From: Coenobita brevimanus
Lineage: Eukaryota; Arthropoda; Malacostraca; Decapoda; Coenobitidae
Direction of reading: 5' to 3'
Assembly: GCA_032717465.1 (NCBI GenBank)
Contig: CM064655.1
Coordinates: forward strand, 14,794,652 to 14,858,651
DNA: 64,000 nt
The notes under the pieces were generated by a model. That model was not told the origin of the DNA. It was given only the letters and a program-made list of their open reading frames with translations, and made no database searches. The translations under genes were made by a program, and so were the position numbers. Below, piece after piece: positions 33,527 to 44,259 of this stretch (positions are counted from its first letter, which is position 1; each line of letters starts with the position of its first letter).

Positions 33527-33999
33527 TATGATAAATTACCTTACGCACTGCCAACAAAGCATATATACAATTTACCCATAACTCCCTCTCTCTCCCCCCA
33601 AGAGAGGATGGGAATGAAGAATGAAAAATAAGAAGGACGTCATTCATTCATTCCATGGGACGAAGGGACGCTGTGCCATTCCTCTATTTTATTCTCTCTC
33701 TCTCTCTCTCTGAGAGAGGAGGGAGGGAATGGACAATGACAGAGAAAAAGGGACGGCTGTCAAGCCTATCTCCTCTTTCACGAAAAGGATGCATTATCTG
33801 CTATTCCTATATTCTCTTCTCTCTCAAACTACGATAAATTACCTTACGCACAGCCAAATTTACTCATAACTCACTCTTTCTCTCTCTCTCTGAGAGAGGA
33901 TGGGAATGGAGAATGACTGACAAGAGGGACATCATTCATTCATTCCAAGGGATGAGGGGATGCTGTGCCATTCTTCTATTTTATTCTCTCTCTCTCTCT

Positions 34000-34000
<1 letters not shown>
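33527..34000. repeat. ~300-bp tandem repeat with CT tracts
   Basis: Two copies share GATAAATTACCTTACGCAC, a CT tract ending TGAGAGAGGATGGGAATG, CATCATTCATTCATTCCA-like and GCTGTGCCATTCYTCTATTT. They begin near 33527 and 33828. Confidence 0.75.
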
Positions 34001-34034
<34 letters not shown>

Positions 34035-34060
34035 ATCATCTTTATCTCTCTCTCTTTCTT

Positions 34061-34100
<40 letters not shown>

Positions 34101-34137
34101 ATCATCTTTCTTTCTCTCTCTCTCTCTCTCTTTCTTT
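33985..34137. repeat. Compound microsatellite (CT)n-(TG)n units, left part
   Basis: Units consist of a TG tract, GCAGATCATCTTT, a CT tract and TTTCTTTCGTGTGT. Two units lie here; the array continues at 41635-41785 on the far side of the LINE A insertion. Confidence 0.85.
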
Positions 34138-36910
34138 CGTGTGTATTTACCTATTTGTATTTACCTATTTGTGGTATACAGGAATTGAGCAATGCTCGTG
34201 TTGTCCTGTCTTAATATCCACATTTATCAAGTCTACCTTTACACACATGAATGTTTTTCTCATGCACCACATCTTTGTCTAAGTCGTTCCAAATATTTAA
34301 GTATTTACCTAATATACCTAATTGTGATATACACGGAATGTAATATGCTCGTGGGTTTCCGTCGCTGTTTCTCAAAAGTTGAATTTAGCTTTAAACTCGT
34401 TTAAGTTTTTAGACTGGACGATCTCTTTGTCAAGGCTATTCCATAAGTCTATACTTCTGTAAGGAAAGCTATATTTCTTGATATCCTTCAAGCAGCTTGA
34501 CTTTTTCAATTTCATTCCGTGTCCTCTTGTTGCTCTCTTATCCCATACAAACAGATCTTCTTTGTCAATTTTATCTACTCCCACCATAGTCCTGAACACA
34601 GCAATCATGTCTCCCCTCTTTCTCCTTTCCTCTAACTAAGGCAAATCCAGTTTTTCCAGCCTCTCTCTGTATGACAGGTCTGTCAGACTGGGGACCATCT
34701 TGGTTGCTGTTCTTTGTATTCTCTCAATCTTATTTATATCTTTCTTTTTGTGTGGGGACCACACTACCGCTGCATATTCTCACCTGGGGCGGATCATGGC
34801 CGCTATCAATTTTTTCATCATTTCCTCAACCATATAATGAAATGCTACTCTTATGTTAGTCAAGAGTTTATAAGTCTCTCCAACTATCTTGTTAATGTGC
34901 TTTTCTGGTGACAAACTATCATGGACCAGCACTCCCAAATCTTTCTCTTCTCTCCTTTTTGTGATTAATTCATTACCCAAAAAATAATTCAGTGATGGTC
35001 TCCTGGTAGTTTTACCCATTTCCAATATTTTACATTTCTTTACATTAAATTTCATTTCCCACGTCCGGCTCCAATTGTGTATCCTATCCAAGTCCTCCTG
35101 CAGTATTTTACAATCCTCCTCAACCTCTATCTTCCTCAAGATCTTTACATCATCAGCAAACAGACTTGCATAACTGTTCACTCCATCTACCATATCATTA
35201 ACGTAAATCAGGAACATTACTGGCGCCAACACTGAGCCTTGAGGGACTCCACTTGTTACTTCCCTCCATCCAGACATCTTTTCCTTTATTACTGTCCTCA
35301 TTTGTCTGTCTCTCAAAAAGTCTCCCATCCATTCCAGAAGTTTCCCCTTTAGTCCTCCTATATATTCTAGTTTCCACATTAGTCTCTTATGAGGTACCTT
35401 GTCAAAGGCCTTCTCTAAGTCTAAGTACACACAATCCACCCAACCATCTCTCTCCTGTACCACATCAATCGCTCTTGAGTAAAAGCTCAACAAAGTTAGA
35501 AACACATGACCTTCCACTTCTGAATCCAAACTGACATTCAGCCAAAATATTCATCTCTTCCAGATATTTTATCCATCTGTCTTTCAGGATTCTCTCACAC
35601 AATTTTGCGACCATGCTGGTTAGAGACACTGGTCTATAATTCAGGGGTTCTTCCCTGTTTCCTCCCTTGTAAATTGGTACCACATTTGCCCTCTTCCATT
35701 CTTGTGGCACTTTCCCCTCTTCCAGAGAACAGACAATTAAACTGTGAATTTTATCCGCCAGTTGTTCTCTGCATTCCTTCAGTACCCAATTAGAAATTCC
35801 ATCAGGTCCTGGGGCTTTCCCTACATCTTGAGTTTCCAGTAATTTATACACTTCCTGTACCTCCACTTTTATATCTTTCATCACCGGAACATTTCTAATC
35901 ACTCCCTCCCCTTCCATAAGCTCCTTTTCTTTGTTCTTTATTTCTGCTTGCATTGACGCATCCTTAAAGACCTCCCCTTCTACTTTCAGTTTGGTGATTC
36001 CTTCCTTTTGTTTCAGTTTGCCATTAACAAATCTATAAAACAGTTTGCGTTCATCCTTGCATTTGTCAATTATATCTTTTTCAAAATTCCTTTCTTCTTC
36101 TCTACATATTCTTGTGTATTCATTTCTTGTTCTTTTATATTCTTCCTTTGTTCTGTTGTTACCTCTCTTTCTCCAATTGTTCCATGCCTTATCTCTCTCT
36201 TTTTTTGCTATCATACACCTTCTATTAAACCACTCCTTTTTCTTGTTTTCTTTCCCTCTTACTCTTGGTACAAATTTTTCCACCCCCAAATTATAGAGGT
36301 ATAGAAAGATATCCCACTTCCTCTGTATCTCTCTTGTTTCTCTGAATTTTCTCCAATCCGCATTTTCAAAAAAGTTTCTCAATCCTGTAAAATTTGCTTT
36401 CCCAAAGTTGTATCTTCCCTGTCTATGAAGCTCGTCTCTTGGCTCGACGTTTCCTATTAACATCTGGAACTCAATGACCACGTGATCACTTTTTCCCAAA
36501 GGACACAAGTATTCCAATGATTCTATTACATCGGGTTCTTTGGTGAACAGTAAATCTAACCTTGCTGGTGTGTCCTCACCTCGAAACCGTGTCTCTTCTT
36601 TGACCCATTGCGTCATCACATTATTCATTATTATATTTAATAACATAGTGCCCCACGAATCCTCACCGCCTCCCGAGTACCATTCCTCCCAGTTCACCTC
36701 TTTACAATTAAAGTCACCCACCAAAATTATATTATTGCTTTTCTCAATTATTTTTTGCAAATAGCTAGCCATATCTGACAACATCTCATGGTATTCGTCA
36801 TTCTTCCATGCTCTAGTCTTTGGGGGAACATACACTACCGCCATATCTCTCTTAACATTCTCTCCAGTTTCTAATTTCATATATATCACTTCAGCCCTGC
36901 CTTCTCCCAG

Positions 36911-38200
36911 TTCCGTCAGGGACGCTCCACTGGCGATCTTCTCACCTACCTTTCAGACTCCTGGTCATCCTCCTTTCGGGACTTTGGCGAAAGCTTTGCC
37001 ATTGCACTTGACATCTCAAAGGCTTTCGATCGAGTCTGGCATAAATCTTTAATTTCCAAACTGCCCGCCTACAGTTTCTATCCTTCTATCTGTGCCTTCA
37101 TCGCTAGCTTCCTTTCTGGTCGTTCTGTAGCTGCTGTTGTAGACGGCCATCGTTCTTCTCCTAGATCTATCAACAGTGGTGTTCCTCAGGGCTCTGTCCT
37201 ATCACCAACTCTCTTCCTTTTATTCATCAATGATCTTCTAAGCTGTACATCTAACCCCATCCACTCATACGCTGATGACTCCACCCTTCACCTTTCCATT
37301 CGGTTCCCGCAACGCCCATCTCAACAGTTACTTCAAGAAACAAGGGATGAGGCTATGGCACACCTAATGTCTGACTTGGTTCATATCTTTGACTGGGGTA
37401 AAAATAATATGGTTGTCTTTAATGCATCTAAGACTCAGTTCTTACACCTATCAACCTGACAAAATCTTCCACAGGTATACCCACTAATGTTTAATAATAT
37501 TCAGCTTAATCCTGCATCATCCTTGAACATGCTTGGGGTTTCATTTACTCGGGACTTATCTTGGAAAGATCATATTACATCTCTTGTAAAATCTGCTTCC
37601 AAGAGATTGGGTGTGCTAAGCCAACTCCGCTCTTTCTTTACCCCTGCACAATTGTTGACTCTATACAGGGGTTTTATCTGCTCCTGTGTGGAGTACAACT
37701 CTCATGTGTGGGGAGGCTCCCCACATACAGCTCTTCTCAATAGGGTGGAGTCAAAGGCTTTTCGTCTCATTAACTCTCCTCCTCTTACTGACACTCTTCA
37801 ACCTCTGTCTCTTCGCCGCACTGTTGCATCTTTATCTCTTTTCTATCGCTACTTTAATGGTCACTGCTCCTCTGAACTGTCTGCTTGCATTCCTCCACCT
37901 CTACGACGGGCGCGTAGCACCCGTCTGGCAGCAAACTCTCATCCCTTTTCTGTCCAACTCTCTAATGCAAGAGTTAACCGTTACTCCCAGTCTTTCATTT
38001 ATGCAACAGGTCAGCTCTGGAACTGTCTCCCTCCGTCTGTATTTCCTGCTGCCTATGATCTCCAGTCTTTCAAACGTAGTGTGTCCAGGCATCTCAAAAT
38101 GATCGGATCTTCAATCTGGCTCTCAATTGTAATTTGTTTTTCTCTTGGAGGGAACTGTTACTTCTGGCTCATGGCCTTTGGTTCCTTCTTCCTCGCATAA
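36911..38200 (+). pseudogene. LINE C reverse transcriptase C-terminal part, one stop codon
   Basis: One frame from FRQGRSTGDLL to the end with a single TGA at 37457-37459. RT motifs: ALDISKAFDRVWH, SGVPQGSVLSPTLF, catalytic SYADDSTLH and LGVSFTRDLSW. The thumb/C-terminal part (YNSHVWGG, LSLFYRYFNGHC, IYATGQLWNCLPPSV) is typical of Jockey-group elements in arthropods. The endonuclease and fingers are missing through 5' truncation. The stop codon TAA is part of the GCATAAAAA junction with the poly(A) tail, so there is no 3' untranslated region. Confidence 0.85.
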
Positions 38201-38205
38201 AAAAA
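36911..38205 (+). mobile_element. LINE C (Jockey-like), 5'-truncated copy inside LINE A
   Basis: The longest LINE C copy, about 1.3 kb. The left boundary is where LINE A sequence (GCCTTCTCCCA) changes to GTTCCGTCAGGG. The right end is an A run (38199-38215) before LINE A resumes at TACATTTATGTTG. About 13 bp of LINE A appear lost at the site and no clear target duplication is seen. Confidence 0.88.
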
Positions 38206-39088
38206 AAAAAAAAAAGCTACATTTATGTTGTTCTTCACTGCTATCATCACTCCTCCTCCCTTTTTTTCTTTTCTGTCTTTTCTCCAAAGTTTGTATTTAT
38301 CATCTCCCAAATGAACATCAATATCTTCTCTTAATCTGGTCTCTACAAAGCACATGACATTAGGTTCATGTTCTCTCAAGAAATCGTTAATTTAGATCCT
38401 TGTCAATATGAAACCATCAACATTAGTATATATCACCTTCAAATTATTTTTGACGTTTTTAATACCCTCTTCTCTCCTACTCTCTGTCCGTACCACTTCC
38501 TCACCTTCTGATCTTTCACAACCATCTCCCTTAGTTTCCTTCACTTCTATTTCCTTAAATACCATTTCCTTACTTTCATATCCAATACTCTCCTAAAAAA
38601 AGTATTACATTCTTCCTCTGTCCTCTTATCATTTTTTTCCTTTACTTCTTCCTTTAATGATTTTAAAACTTCTCTTTCTTCTTCATTCAGATCTTTTCTT
38701 ATTATAATATTTTCCATCCCCGCCTCTTTGCTTAATTTCCAGGTCACTTTAAGTATCTCATTTATTACACTTTCTGATGTAAACTTGACTCTCATTGGTC
38801 TTGTTTCCCCTTTCTTATAAGGCCCTATCCTCCTTACTTCCTCAATTTCTTTTACCCACTTGTCTCCTTCGGGGTCAATCTTGCCTAATATTCCTCTCAC
38901 CAGGTTCGTGTCTCTCTCGAGTCTTACGAACCTAACCTTTTCTTCCTCTTCCCTGTTTCCAAATACTACCACACATCTGCTCCTTTCTACAGTTTCTCTC
39001 ACTATTTTCTCTTTTTTCTTCAGTATATTCACTACATTTTCTTCCATTTCTTTCTTGTTCATTTCCCTTTCTTCCTGGATGATCTCTC

Positions 39089-41069
39089 TTAACCCCTTAA
39101 CCGCGGGGCGTCACTTTCGTGATGCTTGGGAGCAAGGGATCATACCGCGGGGTGTCGCTTTTGTGATTCTATGTTATTTTGAATTCACCCGGGCTTCCAA
39201 GTGGGGGCTTGTATCATCTATCAGTACTGACAATGTCCAACACTAGTCAGCACTCCTAATCTCATCTGTACTCCCATCCATTGTTGACAATTTAGCCATT
39301 TCTCCCCGTTCTTGACTCCCCTCCCTACCCCCCCTCCATTACCCTATCCTCTCGCCTGCCCGGTCATGCTACGCTAAGTAAATCTTCCCTGGAATTTTTC
39401 TCTGATTTCATCCATTGAAATAAGCCCTATGTCGTATTCTTATACCAAATAATATATACAAGAAAGAAATCAGGTAAGCGAGAGTGCCATACACCTGGAA
39501 TTGGCTAATTATCACCTGACAACACCTCACGTGCACTCGTTCGCTAATTTTCGCTGTTTTTTTCCCCTTGAAATATGCCGTATAATCTATTTTCGTAATA
39601 AATATACATGTAAGGAGGGAAGGGAGAAGCCTAAGTGATATTTACATTCACCTGGAACTACCTAATTTATAATGTATTGTCTAGATTTCCTGCCAATCAT
39701 ATCAGTGCTACACAAAGCTGTTTCAAGATTTAACATTGGTAGCTCTGATTATATATCTCCTAAGTAGGCCTCCAATCTATTTTCGTAATAAATATACATG
39801 TAAGGAGGGAAGGGAGAAGCCTAAGTGATATTTACATTCACCTGGAACTACCAAATTTATAATGTATTGTCTAGATTTCCTGCCAATCATATCAGTGCTA
39901 GACTTAGCTGTTTCAAGAAGTAATATTGGTAACTCTGAATAACCCCTAAAAAGGCCTCTAGGCTGGCTGGCCCTGCGTTATCAGTGTACTCTCATCTTCC
40001 GAAGTGAGAGGAGGTATGTTTCATCTTGCTGACTTCAAGGCCTTTTTTTCACCCCCATGCAAATGGCCCTGTGACCTTTACCCCCTACTAAACCTCGTGT
40101 GGAAAGAGGTAAAGGGCTGACAATTGATAAAAGAGTGACTACGATCTTTCTATTGAGTAAAACAGTGCAAGTGGAATTGTAAATAATGTGTAAATAATGT
40201 GTAAACAGCAAGTGAAAGTAATGAATGTAAATATACATGAACAATGGAAAATAGTTTTATAAGTTATTTCAAGTGACAGTGCACAACACAGTGTAAATAA
40301 AATAGAAATGTAAATAACGTAAATAAAATAGAGAACGTAAATAGAAATGTAAATGAGTAGTATTATAAGAATACGAGTATATACCCTAGGAGTAATGAAA
40401 GTGAAAGTTTCACTCTAGCATGTCTGAATGCTATGAGTTATGAGAGTGAAGATGAAAGTGACATTCACTCTCAATGCCAGTATACAGGACGAGAAAGTGA
40501 ATGCTACGTATTTTACTGAAAGAAATTGAATCCCTACAGTGACAACAAACTAATACTACTGAAGGAAACTTATGGATAAAGACTGTAGATATATATAAGT
40601 GTTATATAGTAATAGAAATATAAAGTGTGAGGGGTTTTATGAATAATAAATGACAGACTACCAAGAGCGAACTAGTGCCAGTGCGACGATCAGACGCGCT
40701 CGTAATTTCCATTGCTTTCACAGTGTTTTTTTTTTTGAGTATGGATCCCAAACTACTTGAAAATTGTAGAATAGTGTTTATAGTGTTTGTATCTGGCTGT
40801 GGTAATCATATTACGGGTTGTCGGGAAGTGTAAAGTGGAGACTTCGTTACCCTACTTCAGAGGTCTCCACAAGTCCTACGGTAACCGACGAAGGCTCAAC
40901 AATCATTCCAGGAGAAAGCTGAAGGTATGTGCCATAAGCATATGTAATTTTATTATTCTAGGACTAATAACTGATTTTTGGCAAATATTTTTTGAGAGTC
41001 TGTCGGAGCCCAAATAACCCCGCGGCACACGCAAGTCATTGGTAAACAAGCCCGCGGTGTAGGGGTTAA
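39089..41069 (+). mobile_element. Internally deleted piggyBac pb4 in LINE A ORF1
   Basis: TTAA at 39089-39092 and 41066-41069. The ends read inward CCCCTTAACCGCGG and CCCCTACACCGCGG. Same structure as pb3 (shared start-codon remnant and 3' blocks), but about 190 bp longer through an internal tandem duplication. The uninterrupted LINE A copy has a single TTAA at the matching place (45812-45815), so the insertion site is proven to the base. Confidence 0.93.
39584..39963. repeat. 190-bp tandem duplication inside pb4
   Basis: AATCTATTTTCGTAATAA begins at 39584 and again at 39774. The units share the ACATGTAAGGAGGGAAGGG and TTTCCTGCCAATCATATC blocks and end in TAGGCCTCC / AAGGCCTCT. pb3 has one unit, accounting for the length difference between the two elements. 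Confidence 0.9.
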
Positions 41070-41631
41070 GCTGACCACTTCTTTCTGTTCTTCTTCTACG
41101 TGTGCCCACTTTGCCTTATGTTCTAATACATTACTCACCTTCTCCGTTTTATTAGTACTCTCTTCTAGTTTCCTCCTCAATTCAACATTTTCCCGCTTCA
41201 AATTCCTAATCTCTTCATTCGCTGTTTCATTGGATTGGATCAGACTCTGTATGGTTGTTTCCGTATTTACAGACATATCCTTTATCACTAGATTCTCTAC
41301 TTTCTTTTCAAGTTCACTAATCCTCATAATTAATGTTTTAACCAGGTCCATAACATTGGTATTTGCATCAAATCCTTGAAATTCTAGTTCCTCATTGTTT
41401 ACATTTTCAGCCATGTTTGATTTTGGTTAAATACCAAAACAGCTGTTACCGAAAAAAAACTACAAACATTCATGTACAGTCTAGCCAATAAATCTTTACA
41501 TTTTTGGTAGTCTATTAACTTTCATTATTTTAAAATTAAAACAAGACCTTAGGAGACAGGACAGACAAAATTCCTGAAACTACTTAAGGTTAGCAGCGAT
41601 GGCTGGGACGTCTGCTCTCTTCGGCTGTTTC

Positions 41632-41634
<3 letters not shown>

Positions 41635-41716
<82 letters not shown>

Positions 41717-41785
41717 AGATCATCTTTATCTCTCACTCTCTCTCTCTCTTTCGTGTGTGTGTGTGTGTGTGTGTGTGCAGATCCC
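41635..41785. repeat. (TG)n and compound microsatellite, right part
   Basis: An 80-bp TG tract, GGAGATCATCTTTATC, a CT tract and a second TG tract ending GCAGATCCC. Continuation of the array at 33985-34137 across LINE A. Frames made of Cys-Val or Thr-His repeats are artefacts. Confidence 0.9.
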
Positions 41786-42199
41786 TTAGCGCCTGGTGTG
41801 GGGTTGGCAGTGTCACAGGAGGAAATTGAGGAAACTTTACATACGTGGTCCATGGTGTGCGTGCGTGCGCGCATATTCTGAGCGTATATGGGGCAATGTA
41901 GGGCAGTGCGTGAGTGGTATTGAGAGTTTCCACCTGCTCCTATTTCCCATACAAATTTCAGCCACCTACTCCTCATGGCACGGTTTTGGTACACCTTTGA
42001 GAATCACACACACTCATTTGAGGCCTATCGCTTTCGACTCTGATAAGTCCCAAATGAGGCCTATCGCTCTCAATGGGTTAAACCGGGTGCGACCATCGTC
42101 AAGCAGGGTATTGTGGTATTTCTACCCCCATCACTAAGCCGGGGTATTACATCTAGGGGTATCATACAGCAGGGTATACCTATACATACAATAGTACAT
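41786..42199. other. Intronic DNA with a degraded Tigger-like end
   Basis: No gene. Near 42130-42180, AAGCCGGGGTATTACAT and CAGCAGGGTATACCTATA resemble decayed T1-family termini. A GAGGCCTATCGCTYTC motif is duplicated at about 42020 and 42056. Confidence 0.4.
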
Positions 42200-43320
42200 A
42201 ATGTCTATCTATCTATCTACAGTACAGCTAGATGCCATAATCCTGTAAGGGGTGGCCGATTGTCTTGAGTTTGTTGTTTTATGGGGAGGGGCATTAACCT
42301 CCACCAACCCACTTGCTGACACGTAGGGAACAAGTACGGGTTGGTTACATGGTTACCACCACTGAGCTCTATAATATGGAGTGGCTATCTCCGCTATGGG
42401 CATGTGATTTTGGCGGCCATATTGAAACACAGACAATCAAATTAAAATTCAAATACTTTACTTCCACTAAGCAGTGATTATTAATAAAGAGACACTTTTA
42501 GCTTATAATACAAAACCATATATGGATTATGATTTTTTTCTGCCTAGTTCAATATATCGGGTACATTTAGCCAGTGAGTATAAAACAACGCCATAGGTTG
42601 CGGCAGTGCAGAACTTACCATTTATGGCACTATGCATTTCATGAAACCGAATGTCCAGATTGATAAAGGTCGAAGAAACATGGAAATATCTATAAGAGAG
42701 TATGAACAGCAGAGAAGAGGACATGGAGAGAAAGACTGGAGATAAATGGGCCCATTTTAGTGGCCTCATTCATGCAGAGATACTGGGGAAGAATCTTCCT
42801 GCCCCACCCTAGGGAGCCATAAGCAACAAGATATATTTCTTAGTTGTGAAATGTAATGCCATCTCTCTCTGATGAATTCCTGTATCCATTTTTGTATCCA
42901 GAAGGTACACAGCTGACCATGGCACTATATATTACAGAATCATTGGCTGCTTTCAAAAACCCAACGAACACCTCAATTCAAAAACTGTCAGCATCAGGCG
43001 AGGTGTACCATGGCTGTCGCTACACCAGTGCTGCCCTGGCGGCGGCTACATCAGTTACGCTGTGCTAGCCATGAGATGGCCACTCCATATTATAGAGCTC
43101 AGTGGTTACCACTCAGCATTGTAAATGATTTTCTGGCTTACAGGAAACCATTAGGCTTGTCACTCAATGTAAAGCCTATTAGAATGGAAAGAAGAGTAAT
43201 CAAATGAGGAAAGGTGGGAGAAATATGAAGAGAGGAGGGTAGGGGGAAAAAAAAAGAAAAAAAAGATAAAGGTGAAGGAAGAAGTAGGCAGCACTATATC
43301 AAGTGAGTGGATGATGGTCG
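42200..43320 (-). mobile_element. RTE-derived repeat (R family) split by a MITE
   Basis: Left part 42200-42359: CTAT tail, RTE 3'-end match (AGGGGTGGCC) and RTE 5'-UTR-like GGGGCATTAACCTCCACC. Right part 43105 onward: TCAGCATTGTAAATG and GGCTTACAGGAAACCATT. Removing 42360-43112 makes it collinear with 10334-10625. Confidence 0.75.
42360..43104. mobile_element. 745-bp MITE, 26-bp perfect inverted repeats, 8-bp target duplication
   Basis: The ends (42360-42385 and 43079-43104) are exact reverse complements beginning CACTGAGCTCTATAATATGG. The direct repeat GTTACCAC flanks it at 42352-42359 and 43105-43112. Sister R repeats at 6924-6931 and 10474-10481 carry the site once. Eight-base duplications are typical of hAT and P superfamilies; the ends do not fit either consensus well enough to choose. 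There is no coding capacity, so it needs a transposase from elsewhere. Confidence 0.92.
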
Positions 43321-43976
43321 CCACTAAGTACCACAAACCATTATACACAAGTCTTGTTATGCATCTGAGATTTCCATTTCCTTCCAGTTTCCAACACACT
43401 GTGGATATCCGACGTTTTTGCTTTAACTGGCGTAGGGCTTGGCTGAATTACAACGGACAATTGAGAGTTTACTGCATATCCAATGTGGTTGAATTTTCCA
43501 CAGGCATACCAGCCCAAGACTTTACCTTTCCTATCACTTTGCCACACACACAAGTCTGCCTGTTTGCCATATCCCAGGAGAGTGAGAGAAAAAAAAATCC
43601 CAGGGTAAAGCTCCATGCAGCACTGTCCCCATCTGTGTCGCCCGAGGTCAGAAACAATGCTTAAGTGTATTTGAAAATATGAACTAAAAATTTTAACGGG
43701 ATGCTTGAGAGGTCAGCATGAGCAGGTGGATACCTCTCCAGGAGAGGTAAGACCATATTACCAAGGAGCCACAAAGGCACTGAAAATGTGGAATGAACAC
43801 TTTCTCCTTGTTTTATACTTTATAGCAGCAACAGTAACTTTACATGAAAATAAACTCCACTGGTTACAATACTGCCACTGCACAAAACTGCCAGTTCAAG
43901 ACCTTTGCCCATTTTGAATTCATGGAAAAAATGAACTATAATTCTAACAAAAACCACTTTTGCAGCTGAAACTTAC
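43321..43976. other. Kinesin intron DNA without recognised element
   Basis: Unique-looking non-coding DNA between the R repeat and the kinesin exon. A TGGCTGAATTACAACGGAC-type stretch near 43440 recalls wording at 6390. No further exon recognised. Confidence 0.4.
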
Positions 43977-44123
43977 CTGCTGATCAAGATACATTCGTCT
44001 TCTTTTCAAAGCTTCACTCCATCTTTCTCTAAGAATACTTAGATCTTCCTCAGTATATGAATCAAGCTGTCTTTGGCATTTTAGTCGCCCACACACAGAC
44101 CCAATGCTGACATTTGTTATAGC
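43977..44123 (-). CDS. Khc-73: Host gene exon: KIF13/Khc-73-type kinesin-3 tail
   Basis: A 147-bp exon of 49 whole codons, reading AITNVSIGSVCGRLKCQRQL, then a DSYTEEDL motif, RERWSEALKRRR and MYLDQQ. It is bounded by a pyrimidine-rich TTTATTTCAG acceptor and a CAG/GTAAGT donor, both near consensus, and starts in phase 0 to match the preceding exon. The DSYxEEDL-LRxxWxxAL-RRxxYLDQQ order is what I know from the KIF13/Khc-73 group just after the DUF3694-type region. KIF1/unc-104 proteins differ here. These plus-end-directed motors carry vesicle cargo along microtubules. Only this part of the tail is seen; the motor domain is elsewhere and no next exon was found to the left. Confidence 0.85.
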
Positions 44124-44259
44124 CTGAAATAAAAGAAATCATATGAAATATTTCATGATTTAAAAAAAAAAGCCATTCCTCAATATTAATGAGATTTTGC
44201 ATTAAAAAAAGGAACTGACCATTCCTCAACCCAATTACAGTATTTTATACGTCTCTCAC
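44124..44259 (-). other. Short phase-0 intron of the kinesin gene
   Basis: 136 bp, GT...AG (donor GAG/GTGAGA, acceptor TTTCAG), AT-rich. The only small intron seen; all other flanking DNA is large and repeat-filled. Confidence 0.85.

Larger units (their letters stand above)
34372..38420 (-). pseudogene. LINE A ORF2 (minus copy), broken
   Basis: Endonuclease-reverse transcriptase. The first part (38380-38215) has CFVETRLREDI and KKGGGVMIAV; it is cut by LINE C. It resumes at 36889 with IILVGDFNCKEVNW (intact GDFN), LGKSDHVVIEF, then RT motifs APGPDGISNW, NYRPVSLTSM, FGFRSGRSCV, YLDLEKAFDKVPH, GVPQGSVLAP and the FADD box. A frameshift near 35500, a stop near 34780 and another near 34637 break it; a short deletion is seen near 35935 relative to the sister copy. 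The C-terminus ends around 34372. Confidence 0.85.
38547..41414 (-). pseudogene. LINE A ORF1 (minus copy) split by pb4
   Basis: Start at 41414 (MAENVNNEELEFQGFD). The frame runs into pb4 after EEEQKEVVSL; the rest continues at 39088 (REIIQEER, then MNKKEMEENVV) to the WYLRK end at 38547. Both halves are in register with the uninterrupted ORF1 at 45464-46357 once pb4 and one TTAA are removed, except for a one-codon-scale change near HKAKWAH. A coiled-coil protein with an RPMRVKFTSE C-terminal domain. Confidence 0.88.
34138..41636 (-). mobile_element. LINE A (minus copy): CR1-like LINE with two nested insertions
   Basis: 3' end at 34138 with tandem ATTTACCTATTTGT repeats; 5' end about 41636 (reverse complement begins GAGAAACAGCCGAAGAGAGC). 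It was about 4.2 kb before a LINE C copy (36911-38205) and pb4 (39089-41069) inserted. It split a compound microsatellite; both flanks show GTGTGT, so a target duplication is possible but cannot be resolved. Close sister of the copy at 45254-49479. Confidence 0.88.

Noticed and set aside
41590..41994. 134-codon frame with long Thr-His repeats, and plus-strand Cys-Val frames
   Set aside because: Produced by the TG microsatellite; no conserved flanking protein.
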